A stretch of DNA of 40,961 nt from a virus. How positions within the stretch are numbered: the first letter of the stretch is position 1; every line of letters starts with the position of its first letter. The notes under the pieces were generated by a model. That model was not told the DNA's origin and searched no databases. It saw nothing but the letters and a program-made list of their open reading frames with translations. Below are positions 30,868 through 39,257 of the stretch, one piece after another. The stretch lies in the IMG/VR virus record IMGVR_UViG_3300037201_000054, positions 1-40,961 of that record. The stretch is one strand, 5' to 3'. The position numbers and the translations under genes are program-made.

Positions 30868-31358
30868 AGTCCTTCATCCAATCCGTCGCCGGATCGAACT
30901 ACAGCCTGCGCGCTGTCGAGAAGTACAACATCGCGGCGCAGATCCGCCAGCGGGGCACGCCCCAGAATGCGATGCCTCCGCGCGATATCCAAGTGCAGTC
31001 CGCGGCTGGCGGCGTCCAGGTGAGCTGGAAGCTGCCGACAACGCATGACAACATCGCCGGCTGGCGCGTCTACGTGAACAATGAATCGAACCTCGCCGCG
31101 CAGATCCGCGACAAGGGCACGCGGCAGATCTTTGTCCCACTCAGCTCCGGATCCAGTCCGACCGCGTCCAACATCATGGTCTCGGCCTTTACCACGCTCG
31201 GACGCGAGAGCGCGAAAGTGGTGAAGCAGGGCACGCCGTCGACGCAGACAGCTTCGACAACCGTTCCCACCGTGCCACCAGGCTACGACGCGGAAGCGGC
31301 CGGCGGAGCGAATCGCAGCCTGATCAGATTCAACGGGGAAACCCAGTACGTACACTGA
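30864..31358 (+). CDS. fibronectin type III-like protein, 164 aa
   Basis: After a basic helical N-terminus, residues about 45-125 form a fibronectin-like beta sandwich: VQVSWKLPTTHDNIAGWRVYV has the conserved Trp and Tyr, followed by IFVPLSSGS and NIMVSAFTTLG strands. Such domains decorate tails and capsids and aid binding to cell surfaces. The C-terminus is Ser/Thr/Pro-rich. Coupled to the next gene by one-base overlap. Confidence 0.65.
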   Translation: MKSFIQSVAGSNYSLRAVEKYNIAAQIRQRGTPQNAMPPRDIQVQSAAGGVQVSWKLPTTHDNIAGWRVYVNNESNLAAQIRDKGTRQIFVPLSSGSSPTASNIMVSAFTTLGRESAKVVKQGTPSTQTASTTVPTVPPGYDAEAAGGANRSLIRFNGETQYVH

Positions 31359-31789
31359 TGCGCAGAATTCTCCCACTCGATTTTGATCGGACCGCCGGCT
31401 ATGTCATGCCGAAGGACCCGGTGTTGCACCACAAGGCCATTGAGTTCGCGCAAAAGGAACTAGCGGAGATACCGAACTTCGCCGACTATGCGCGGGTCTG
31501 GCTTTCGGTCGACGTGGATGACAAAGAAAAACCGGTGAGTGTGCACGGGGCGCTGGGCTTTGTGATGCGTCCGGATATTGTGCTCTGCCGATCGCTCGAT
31601 CGCAAGGCGATGGTCGGGCTCTACCTGCGGGCGAATGCGTATCTCGCCGACAACGGAGCGCGCGGCTATGAAGCGCTGGTTTACATCAACCCCGACGAAG
31701 CGCCCGAACAGAAGTGTCCGCAGCAGAAAGAATCGCTGGCGGCCTTGAACATGAAGCCGGCGAACCGCTGGGCCATTACCGTTCGTTAG
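31358..31789 (+). CDS. hypothetical protein, 143 aa
   Basis: It starts at an ATG overlapping the previous stop (TGATG). The sequence is alpha/beta, with a VWLSVDVDDKEKPVSVHGALGF block and an ANAYLADNGARGYEALVYIN block that faintly suggest an acetyltransferase-like fold, but I cannot assign a family. No signal peptide or membrane segment. Confidence 0.5.
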   Translation: MRRILPLDFDRTAGYVMPKDPVLHHKAIEFAQKELAEIPNFADYARVWLSVDVDDKEKPVSVHGALGFVMRPDIVLCRSLDRKAMVGLYLRANAYLADNGARGYEALVYINPDEAPEQKCPQQKESLAALNMKPANRWAITVR

Positions 31790-31814
31790 AAAATCCTCCG
31801 CTGAGAAAAATCCC

Positions 31815-32450
31815 ATGAAGATCACAACCAAAGCCGTCTTCGATATCGCCAGCGGAAAACTGCTCGACTGGGAAGGCTACGACTACGACGGCCCGGTCGA
31901 ACTTGCCGGCGGTGGGGCCAGCTCGCAGCAGAAAGCCGCCCAGGGGCAGGTACTGCAGAACGCCACCAACGAAGGCAACGAAGCGCAGACGGCGCAGACG
32001 GCCTTTAATTCTGCCGTTGGGACGGCTACTCCGTTCTACGCCGGCGAGGAAGCCAACGGGCTGCCCTTCTACAACAACCTGACCGACTTCAGCTCGGGCA
32101 CCAACGCGCAAGCCTACGCTCCGGCCAAAGCAGCGTATCTGCGGCAGGAGTCGACGATGGGCGCGCTGCCCTCGGGCTCGAAAGCCGCAGGCATGGCGGA
32201 TATCAACGAAGCGCAGGCGAAAAACTTCGATTCCACTCTGACGGGCAACATGTTCGCGCAGCAACAGGCAAAACAGGCGGGCGCGCAGGGCATGATGGGC
32301 GTGGCGCAGACCACCAATCCCGCAGCGTTCTACGGCGGCTCGACTTCGGCCAGTGGTGTCGGAGTGAATCCGTTGCAGCCCGCGTACAACCCCTGGATGG
32401 GCGTGCTGGGCGGCGCTGTGTCGGGCGCGGCAAGCAAGATCCCGTTCTAG
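31815..32450 (+). CDS. putative internal virion/ejection protein, 211 aa
   Basis: Ala/Gly/Gln/Asn-rich throughout, with a helical middle (about 40-60, and 125-160 rich in AQQQAKQAGAQ) and a glycine-zipper-like C-terminus (GVLGGAVSGAASK). It includes NPAAFYGG internally (about 167-174). This composition is seen in small injected proteins of podoviruses. It lies upstream of the large internal proteins. Confidence 0.5.
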   Translation: MKITTKAVFDIASGKLLDWEGYDYDGPVELAGGGASSQQKAAQGQVLQNATNEGNEAQTAQTAFNSAVGTATPFYAGEEANGLPFYNNLTDFSSGTNAQAYAPAKAAYLRQESTMGALPSGSKAAGMADINEAQAKNFDSTLTGNMFAQQQAKQAGAQGMMGVAQTTNPAAFYGGSTSASGVGVNPLQPAYNPWMGVLGGAVSGAASKIPF

Positions 32451-32453
32451 TCA

Positions 32454-32771
32454 GTGCCTGAAGTTGACCCACTTTACATTCTCGGCCTTTCCGCACTAGC
32501 TACTGCCGGCTTGGTTTTCATGTGGGCGGCGTTCTGGAAAGCAGCTTCTCAGCAGCAAGAGAGTATTCGCGGCATCCTGCTGAGCGCGGCATTTTTTAGA
32601 ACTGTCGCCGTGATGGGCGTGATTGCGGCAACCGTAGTTTTAGCTTTGGCGGGACGGCTGGCAGACAACGTCACCGGGACCATCTTGAGCGGCATCGTGG
32701 GATACGTGCTGGGACAATCCGAAAAAGGACAGTCGGAAAAAGCACAGTCGGAAAAAGGAAAAGAAGGTTAA
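32454..32771 (+). CDS. membrane protein with QSEK repeat tail, 105 aa
   Basis: The GTG start follows the previous stop closely. Three hydrophobic helices (about 8-28, 46-66 and 74-86) are followed by QSEKGQSEKAQSEKGK, a short charged repeat. This could be a holin-like or other membrane protein; position among virion genes and lack of a nearby endolysin prevent a firm call. Confidence 0.5.
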   Translation: MPEVDPLYILGLSALATAGLVFMWAAFWKAASQQQESIRGILLSAAFFRTVAVMGVIAATVVLALAGRLADNVTGTILSGIVGYVLGQSEKGQSEKAQSEKGKEG

Positions 32772-32773
32772 CC

Positions 32774-33052
32774 ATGGGCGGAGCATTGGGCGGAGTCTTC
32801 AGCAATCAAGGGCAAGGGGCAGACGGCTCTCCGTCGCTTCTGCAGAGTCTCGTGCAGGGCTCAGCGCAAGGCGCAGGCACGGCCTTCGGTAAGGGCGCGC
32901 AGCAACCGCCGCCGCGATCTGGCGGACCTGGCGGCGCAATGCAGGCTCCCGCGGCCACTCCGGTGGATCCACGATTCTTTCAGCCATCAACTTTTACTCC
33001 ACCGGGCGCACCAGCTCCGGGCGGCGGCAATCCAGCGTTTTACGGACAGTAG
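32774..33052 (+). CDS. Gly/Pro/Gln-rich protein ending AFYGQ, 92 aa
   Basis: Low-complexity, probably disordered, with a GALGGVFSNQGQG opening and a Pro-rich middle. It ends GGNPAFYGQ. The composition is like the proteins at 16759 and 38951, which share the tail. Its position two bases after the membrane-protein stop and just before the large internal protein suggests a virion assembly role, by inference only. Confidence 0.55.
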   Translation: MGGALGGVFSNQGQGADGSPSLLQSLVQGSAQGAGTAFGKGAQQPPPRSGGPGGAMQAPAATPVDPRFFQPSTFTPPGAPAPGGGNPAFYGQ

Positions 33053-33058
33053 TGATTT

Positions 33059-34963
33059 ATGGCACTTGACCTCACCAATCCGGGATTAGTCTCGCAGGAT
33101 CAGACCATCGATCCGATGACGGGCCAGCCTGTCGTGAAGCCGCGGGTCGCTTTCTTCCCCAGCGACGCGGCTCGCGCGCTGGCCTTCGCAAAACAGCAGC
33201 AGGGAGCGGTGGCTCCGTCGACGTCGGATGTTTCCGGAGGTATCGCCGCGCCTGGTCAGGCTCCGAACAATCCCGTTTCGACGGTCACGCCTCCAACTCC
33301 GCCGATCCCAACATTTTTCAAGCCCAGTTTTACTTCGACGCTCACCGATCCGACAACCGGACTTCCCGCGCCAGTCAACCCGGCGCAAACCAAGCTCGGA
33401 AAGCTGGTTTCTATTCTCGGAGCGGCTGCTCGTGGGGCTGCGGCAGGATGGGGTTATGGCAATGCCGCACAAGGCGCAAATGCCGCGCGAGAGATTCCCT
33501 TCCAGGAAGCCGAGCAGCAGCAACAGCTACGGCAGCAGCAGGCCCAGACAGCCTTGACGCAAGCGCAGTCCTCGATGGTGCCTACGCCTTACGGGCCGAT
33601 GCCGCTCGGCATGGCGAGATACATCTTCCCGTCGATGATCAATGCGGGAGCGAAGATCGGCAGCGCACAGATTGGAGCCGGGGCGAAAGAGAGCGTTGCT
33701 CAGACCGGAGCGGCCAGCAAACTGGCGGTCGCGGGCGTGAACAAGCGTTATATGGCCATTCCCAACGTTGGATTATTTGATACGGGAGCCGAGGGCGGAC
33801 CGGGGCTAATCCCGAACAGCGCAGAAGGCTTCGTCGTCACTCCGGAATATGCGCAAGAAAACAATTTGCCGCAAGCGATGATCGGCAAACGCGCCACGTT
33901 AGGAAATGCGATCGCGCTGCAGAATGCGCTGGCGAAGTTCGCGCCAACGGTGAGCAGCGAATCTTCGACCACCGATTTGATGGGAAACACCACCACAGGG
34001 CGCACCGCGCAAAAGGTTCGGCCGGGGAACTTCGTGCAGGGCGCTCCAGGCGGTCCACTTGTCCAGCAAGGCGGAACTCCGCAAGCAGCTCCCGCGCGAC
34101 CGCGAACGTCCACGATTGTACCGGCTACTTCTCCCGCGGCTGCGAAGAGTGGATCACAGCCCGCTTCACAAGAAGTGGCTGCCGCAGCCTCGCAGCTCGC
34201 GCTTGCTCCGGACGTCGAGCAGCGGCTTGCTTCTTCTAACCTGAACCCACAGGAACAAGCCTACGTCCGCGCACTGCTGACCTATCACGGACAGATGCCT
34301 TCGCCACGGGCCAAGAATTACGGCGCGACGCTTTCGACTCTGAGTTCGATCGATCCTTCGTTCGACGCACCCAACTACGACGCGCGACACAAAGTCGCCC
34401 TGGATTACTCCGCGGGCGGCTCGATCGGCAAGCAGGCGATGTCGTTTAACACCGCGATCGCCCATCTGGGAATGCTGCAGGACGCGGCCGATGCCCTGAA
34501 AAATACCGACGTTCCTGCTCTCAATCGGGTCGCGAATTTCTTCAAGGTTCAAACCGGCGACACGGCGGTGACTACATTCAACAATATCGCCGACGCGGTA
34601 GATGGCGAAGTCTCGAAGACCTTCAAGGGCACGGCGACCGAAGGCGAACTGGCTCGCGTGGGCGCGCACTTCAATCACGCACTCGGCGCGGATCAGATCC
34701 AACACAACATCGGCTCCACGGTCGGATTGCTGAACGGAAAGATGGGCGAGATGGAATCGGCCTATCAGCAGCCAGCTCCGGTCGGCATGGGAAAGCCCAT
34801 CAGTCTCGTTAGTCCGCAAGCGCAACAGACGCTGCAGAAACTCCAGCAGAAAGCGAACGGCGGCGGCGGCGGAGTGCAAGTCACTGATCCTCGTGGACAC
34901 ATTCATACCTTCCCGGACCAAAAGTCAGCCGACAACTTCAAGAGGCTCGCGAACATTCAATGA
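33059..34963 (+). CDS. large internal virion-type protein, 634 aa
   Basis: The N-terminal 130 residues are Pro/Thr-rich. A Gln-rich helix (QEAEQQQQLRQQQAQT) follows. A helical domain lies around 415-590 (MSFNTAIAHLGMLQDAADAL and FNNIADAVDGEVSKTF), of a type I associate with proteins ejected with phage DNA. The C-terminus VTDPRGHIHTFPDQKSADNFKR is a small motif common at the end of injected or polyvalent proteins. Coupled to the next gene by an ATGA overlap. Confidence 0.6.
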   Translation: MALDLTNPGLVSQDQTIDPMTGQPVVKPRVAFFPSDAARALAFAKQQQGAVAPSTSDVSGGIAAPGQAPNNPVSTVTPPTPPIPTFFKPSFTSTLTDPTTGLPAPVNPAQTKLGKLVSILGAAARGAAAGWGYGNAAQGANAAREIPFQEAEQQQQLRQQQAQTALTQAQSSMVPTPYGPMPLGMARYIFPSMINAGAKIGSAQIGAGAKESVAQTGAASKLAVAGVNKRYMAIPNVGLFDTGAEGGPGLIPNSAEGFVVTPEYAQENNLPQAMIGKRATLGNAIALQNALAKFAPTVSSESSTTDLMGNTTTGRTAQKVRPGNFVQGAPGGPLVQQGGTPQAAPARPRTSTIVPATSPAAAKSGSQPASQEVAAAASQLALAPDVEQRLASSNLNPQEQAYVRALLTYHGQMPSPRAKNYGATLSTLSSIDPSFDAPNYDARHKVALDYSAGGSIGKQAMSFNTAIAHLGMLQDAADALKNTDVPALNRVANFFKVQTGDTAVTTFNNIADAVDGEVSKTFKGTATEGELARVGAHFNHALGADQIQHNIGSTVGLLNGKMGEMESAYQQPAPVGMGKPISLVSPQAQQTLQKLQQKANGGGGGVQVTDPRGHIHTFPDQKSADNFKRLANIQ

Positions 34964-36885
34964 GTCCGCAGACACAAACCGTCGATTACGACGCGCTGGC
35001 GAAACAGGCTGGCGCGATCTCATCGATGCCGGACTACGATACGCTGGCGAAGCAGGCGGGAGCAATCTCGTCGACTGCGCCCGCTTCGGCCGCTCCGCAG
35101 CCTCCCGGATACTTTAAGCGGCTCGGTCAATCGCTGGGCCTGCCGACATCGATGGATGAACTGAAAGCCGCGCAACCGAGTACTGCTGAAATCATCGGCG
35201 GTCCTGCGGTAACTGCCGGGAAGATGCTCTGGAACTACGGGAAAACCGCGGTAAAGGGCGTCAAGGAAGGTGCGCAGGAAGCCTACGACGCAGGCCAAAA
35301 CATCGCGGCCGGTCAGCCTGTCCTTCCGAATGTCGCTAAGGCCGGATACGGATTGGCGCACGCTAATCTGCAGGCCACTCCTGTCATCGGCCCACCGGTC
35401 GAGACTGCGGGACAAGATGTCAGCGCGAAGAACTACCGCGGAGCTCTCGGTGGACTCACCGGAGTCATCGCCCAACTCGCACTCGCCAGCGATCCCGGAC
35501 AAGCAGCCATCGAAAAAGGCGCATCGCTGGTCAAGGCCGCACCGTCGAAAGTTGTGCAGGCCGCGAAAGCTACCGGGCAAGTTCTCAAAGACGCAGCGAC
35601 GCCGGAAAATATCGCCACAGCGGTCGGTTCTGGGGTTGGTGGCTATGCGGGACATTTAGTTGGAGAGCCGGTTGGCCTAGGGTTGGCTGGTGGCGCTCTC
35701 GGACGTGTGTTAGGAAAGTCGATCGCGAAAAGATTAGCAACGCCTCCAGAGACCCCAGTTCTCCCTGGAGCTACGCTGCCCGAAACACCCGCACCCGAAC
35801 TTCTGCAGGGGAACGCTCTCTCGACCGGCGCACAACCGGCAGTCGATCCCAGCGCCGGCCTGAATCAGATTCCGATCCGCGGCTTCCGTCAGCCAGTATT
35901 TCCCGGCGCTAAATTGCCGGAAACTCCAGCGCCCGAGGTTTTACAGGCGCAAGCTCTCGCCAGTGGCGCGCAACCAGCAGTCGATCCCAGCGAGGGACTG
36001 GGACAGATTCCAATCCGCGGCTTCCGCCCAGTTCGTCCGGCTCCAGAAGCACCACAACCCGTCGCCCCTCCGACAACCCAAGGCGCACTCGTCAATCTGC
36101 AGCAACAGATAAACGACGCTCTCGGTGGCAAGCCCCTGCAGGAAGGCGTCCCGCTCAAGAATCAGCGCCCGCAGACGAATCTTCAGCAACAGCTCGCGGA
36201 CGCAGTAGGACCGTCGACCCAGAAGCCCAAGGCTCCGCTCACCAACTTGCAGGACCAAATTGCCCATCCCTTGCCGGAAGGTTTCACGCCGGTCGATTCC
36301 AGAGCACTCCTGGGCTACAAATACGATCCCGCAACGCTGGAACACACCACCATAAGAAACGACGGCGTGCCCCGCACTTTCGCTCCCGTGACGCCAGACG
36401 CGGCGCAAGCCTTCGCCGACGCTCCCTCGAAAGGAACTGCCTTAGGGCCGTTTGAGCGCGCTCATGTGATGACGAAAAAGAACGGTATCCCGGTAAAACC
36501 GACGACGCGGGGCACGGCGACCCCGGCTGGCGAAATACTGCCTCTGAAGAAGTCTGCCGCGCCACAAGATCCTGCTGCGAGCGCATCTCCGGCTGAAGCT
36601 CCGACTCCCGACACGGTCGATCTAACCCAGATGCTGAAGAAATCTGTTGCTCAGGCGGAGAAGGCGCGACAGATGAAGATGAAAGCGGCTGCGACTCCAA
36701 CCGAAGGCGAGGGGGCTCAGTCGGCCTCTGCGCCGAAGGAGGCACTTCGGCGGCCCGGAATCTTCGACGACCTACGGGCAGCGCAATCGACTGGTCAGCC
36801 CACAGGAAGCGCAGCAGGCGCGGCAGAATCTGAGCGACAAACTCTTCCGCACAAACGCGGGCCTCGATCCAACAATGCTCGCTGA
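34960..36885 (+). CDS. repeat-rich N-terminal part of a polyvalent-type virion protein, 641 aa
   Basis: Residues 8-38 hold two copies of a DYDxLAKQAGAISS repeat. Residues 160-260 are Ala/Gly-rich with hydrophobic helices. Residues 266-356 hold two near-identical 45-aa repeats (LPETPAPE..., AQPAVDP...IPIRGFR). Residues 378-440 have three NLQQQ-type repeats. Residues 445-505 (DSRALLGYKYDPATLE... SKGTALGPF) may be a degenerate KTSC-like domain. The frame ends at 36885, but the sequence that matches the downstream protein family continues in the next frame (+1) from about 36770, so this and the gene at 36875 were or are one protein. Confidence 0.65.
   Translation: MSPQTQTVDYDALAKQAGAISSMPDYDTLAKQAGAISSTAPASAAPQPPGYFKRLGQSLGLPTSMDELKAAQPSTAEIIGGPAVTAGKMLWNYGKTAVKGVKEGAQEAYDAGQNIAAGQPVLPNVAKAGYGLAHANLQATPVIGPPVETAGQDVSAKNYRGALGGLTGVIAQLALASDPGQAAIEKGASLVKAAPSKVVQAAKATGQVLKDAATPENIATAVGSGVGGYAGHLVGEPVGLGLAGGALGRVLGKSIAKRLATPPETPVLPGATLPETPAPELLQGNALSTGAQPAVDPSAGLNQIPIRGFRQPVFPGAKLPETPAPEVLQAQALASGAQPAVDPSEGLGQIPIRGFRPVRPAPEAPQPVAPPTTQGALVNLQQQINDALGGKPLQEGVPLKNQRPQTNLQQQLADAVGPSTQKPKAPLTNLQDQIAHPLPEGFTPVDSRALLGYKYDPATLEHTTIRNDGVPRTFAPVTPDAAQAFADAPSKGTALGPFERAHVMTKKNGIPVKPTTRGTATPAGEILPLKKSAAPQDPAASASPAEAPTPDTVDLTQMLKKSVAQAEKARQMKMKAAATPTEGEGAQSASAPKEALRRPGIFDDLRAAQSTGQPTGSAAGAAESERQTLPHKRGPRSNNAR
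34981..35073 (+). repeat. tandem DYDxLAKQAGAISS repeat
   Basis: Two in-frame copies (34981-35025 and 35029-35073) of a 15-residue unit encoded near the start of the 641-aa gene. Codons differ between copies, so selection has acted on the protein since the duplication. Confidence 0.7.
35755..36027 (+). repeat. tandem 45-residue repeat, two copies
   Basis: Copies at 35755-35889 and 35893-36027 encode the same block (P.LPG..LPETPAPE to IPIRGFR) with about seven amino-acid differences and many silent ones. The period is 46 residues. It is likely a flexible or binding repeat in the virion protein. Confidence 0.75.
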
Positions 36886-38848
36886 CGCCGCCAAGCTGGG
36901 AACTTATCACTTGGAAGCTGGATTGCGCGAATTCGGCGCTTGGTCGCAGCAAATGGTAAACGAAATGGGAGAGCGCATCCGTCCGCACCTGCAGGCGATC
37001 TGGCAGAAGATCCAGCCGGAGAGCGAAACCCCGAACGCGCCCACGTTCTACTCCAAGGCTGCGCAGGTAGTAAACGAGAAAGTCGGCGGCTCCGGCTCCG
37101 GAGATCAGATTCTCGCCACGCTGCGCAACAACGGAGTGAAGGAAAACGAAATCGGATGGATGGGACTGGACGATTACCTAAAGGGAAAGCCGAAAGTCTC
37201 GAAGGCCGATCTGCAGCAGTTCGTCAACGATAACCAGATTCAATTGCAAGAGAGCACGCGGGGCACGCAGCGCGAGCAATTGCAGAAGCAACGCGATTCG
37301 GCCTATGCCGCGCAGAATCGGATGTGGGAAGAACTGCGATATGGCTTCGACCAGCGAAATGGAAGATTCGATTGGGATGGCGCGCAGGACCAACCCACTA
37401 TCGGCCAGTGGTTGCGCTCAAGCGACGAGGCGAAGGCTGAAGCTGTTCAGCGCGGCATCGTGAGTCCGGAACGTCTCGCACGGTTCCAACAATTTGACGA
37501 GTTGGGGAAGCGCATCTCGGACCTCGATATGCAGAAGGCTACGCTGCAAGAGAAGCCCGTCAAGTACGAGCAATACACGCTCCCAGGCGACAAGTCTAAC
37601 TATTCCGAAATGCTGATGAAGTTGCCCGAAGAGGGGGCCTCTCCGGAACTCCGCAACCAGTTCGCGAATGCGGAACGGTTGCGCGAAAGCTTTTTGGGTG
37701 CGGGCCTGGCAGTTCCGGGAGATGTGGAAGTGAAATTCCTGGACGCGCAACAAGCGATGCGCAAGGCCGGGAATGAATCCCCTTCGTTTAAGTCTTCGCA
37801 CTTCGACGAGCCCAACGTCCTCGCCCATACGCGCTTCGATGATCGCGTCGATGTCGACGGCAAGCGCAATCTCTTCCTCGAAGAAGTGCAGAGCGACTGG
37901 CACCAGAAGGGCAAGAGGGACGGCTACAAATCGACGCAAACACCCACCAATGCGGAAAACAAAGGTGGCTATTTCGAAGTGACGGACAAGGACGGGAAAT
38001 TTATCACAAACGTCTACGACACCGTGGCGGCAACGCCGCAGGCGGCTATTGCAGAGGCAGCCCGCCGACTTCGAGAGAACCCGCAGTCCACTGCGGGCGG
38101 TCAGAGGGTTCCCGATGCGCCCTTCAAGTCGGATTGGCACGAACTCGCAATGAAACGGATGCTGCGCTACGCAGCAGAAAACGACTATGACCGCATGTCC
38201 TGGACCACGGGGCAGCAGCAAGCAGAACGCTACGACCTCAGCAAGAATATCGACAAACTGGAATGGCACCATCTCCCGCCATCAGTTAGCAGCGATGGCA
38301 GACTCTTCGCCTTCGATAAGAACGGGAACGCTGTGCTTGAAAAGCAGATGGACCCTAGCGAACTCCCGGACTACATCGGCAAGGATGCCGCGCAAAAACT
38401 TCTTGCCGCTCAGGTCGAGCGCACGGAGAGCGGACGCAGACAATGGCAGTCGCTATCGGGGCTTGATCTGAAGACCGGTGGCGACTGGGCTAAGGCGCTC
38501 TATGATCGCGCGATTCCCAACTTCCTCAACAAGTACGCAAAGAAGTGGGGCGCTAAAGCCGGAGCAACGACGCTGAAGGGTGAACCGCAGGTTGAGGGGC
38601 CGCTACATATTCGCAGCGACGGTAAAAGCTACTGGGTCGGAAGTGACACGCACGGGGCCGTCTCTCCAATGTTTGATTCAGCGATGAAGGCGATGGACGC
38701 TCGCGACCGTATGACGACGGGGCCGACCGTTCACTCCATCGACATCACCCCGGCCATGAAGAAGTCTGTCCTCAAGGAAGGCCAACCCATCTCGAAGAAT
38801 GCCGCGCCGGAAATGGCAGCAAGAGAGCAAGAACTGCAGCCAGCCTAA
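36875..38848 (+). CDS. polyvalent-protein-type C-terminal part, 657 aa
   Basis: The segment around residues 320-350 (SHFDEPNVLAHTRFDDRVD, then LFLEEVQSDWHQKGKRDGY), followed by VPDAPFKSDWHELAMKRMLRYAAE, WTTGQQQAERYDLSK, and near the end HSIDITPAMKKSVL, is a set I recognise from large polyvalent proteins of phages and conjugative elements, which are injected with DNA. The start ATG at 36875 lies inside the family motif: in the same frame upstream, from about 36770, the sequence YGQRNRLVSPQEAQQARQNL continues it. The gene therefore looks like the downstream part of a protein begun at 34960. Catalytic role is unclear. Confidence 0.65.
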   Translation: MLADAAKLGTYHLEAGLREFGAWSQQMVNEMGERIRPHLQAIWQKIQPESETPNAPTFYSKAAQVVNEKVGGSGSGDQILATLRNNGVKENEIGWMGLDDYLKGKPKVSKADLQQFVNDNQIQLQESTRGTQREQLQKQRDSAYAAQNRMWEELRYGFDQRNGRFDWDGAQDQPTIGQWLRSSDEAKAEAVQRGIVSPERLARFQQFDELGKRISDLDMQKATLQEKPVKYEQYTLPGDKSNYSEMLMKLPEEGASPELRNQFANAERLRESFLGAGLAVPGDVEVKFLDAQQAMRKAGNESPSFKSSHFDEPNVLAHTRFDDRVDVDGKRNLFLEEVQSDWHQKGKRDGYKSTQTPTNAENKGGYFEVTDKDGKFITNVYDTVAATPQAAIAEAARRLRENPQSTAGGQRVPDAPFKSDWHELAMKRMLRYAAENDYDRMSWTTGQQQAERYDLSKNIDKLEWHHLPPSVSSDGRLFAFDKNGNAVLEKQMDPSELPDYIGKDAAQKLLAAQVERTESGRRQWQSLSGLDLKTGGDWAKALYDRAIPNFLNKYAKKWGAKAGATTLKGEPQVEGPLHIRSDGKSYWVGSDTHGAVSPMFDSAMKAMDARDRMTTGPTVHSIDITPAMKKSVLKEGQPISKNAAPEMAAREQELQPA

Positions 38849-38854
38849 CTCTTC

Positions 38855-38950
38855 ATGCGAACGCTGTTCTCTTCCCCGCTACTCTGCCGGCTGGCCTTTG
38901 CCGCCCTGCTGGTCGTGTGCGCGATCTTTGCAAACTCGGAGGTTTCCTAG
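38855..38950 (+). CDS. 31-aa hydrophobic peptide
   Basis: A short frame MRTLFSSPLLCRLAFAALLVVC, continuing with AIFANSEVS, resembles a membrane peptide or a detached signal sequence. It ends directly before the ATG of the next gene (TAGATG), which supports translation. No clear ribosome binding site is seen. It may be a tiny membrane-active protein; unknown. Confidence 0.4.
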   Translation: MRTLFSSPLLCRLAFAALLVVCAIFANSEVS

Positions 38951-39253
38951 ATGGGCTCGGGCTTAGCTCCAAAGAATTTTCCCTGGCCGTCCACCATCGG
39001 CAGCTCGCCGGCCGCGGCTCCCCTGACTCAATCAATGGCTCCGGGCCAGGTAGGCGCGACTTCGCCTTACGGTGGCACGAACCAGCCCGGAAGTTCCGGA
39101 ACTCCTGCAGCACCAACCTTGCCGGCAACTCCGACGCCGCCGACACAACCGCCGCAGAACCCCCTTCTCCCGAAGAATCCCCTGGCCCCGATCACGCGTC
39201 CCGTCGCCGGCGGCTCTCAATTGGGACTGGCGAATGCGTTTTACGGTGCCTAA
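38951..39253 (+). CDS. Pro/Gly-rich protein ending AFYGA, 100 aa
   Basis: Low complexity, with runs of Pro, Thr, Gly and Ser, probably disordered. It ends LGLANAFYGA, sharing the tail of the proteins at 16759, 17419 and 32774. It lies between the polyvalent-type protein and the fibre gene. A connector or assembly role is possible; nothing in the sequence proves one. Confidence 0.55.
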   Translation: MGSGLAPKNFPWPSTIGSSPAAAPLTQSMAPGQVGATSPYGGTNQPGSSGTPAAPTLPATPTPPTQPPQNPLLPKNPLAPITRPVAGGSQLGLANAFYGA

Positions 39254-39257
39254 CCTC

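Noticed and set aside
36676-36885. Programmed -1 frameshift
   Set aside because: The family sequence continues in the +1 frame, not -1, and no classic slippery heptamer with a downstream structure is evident.
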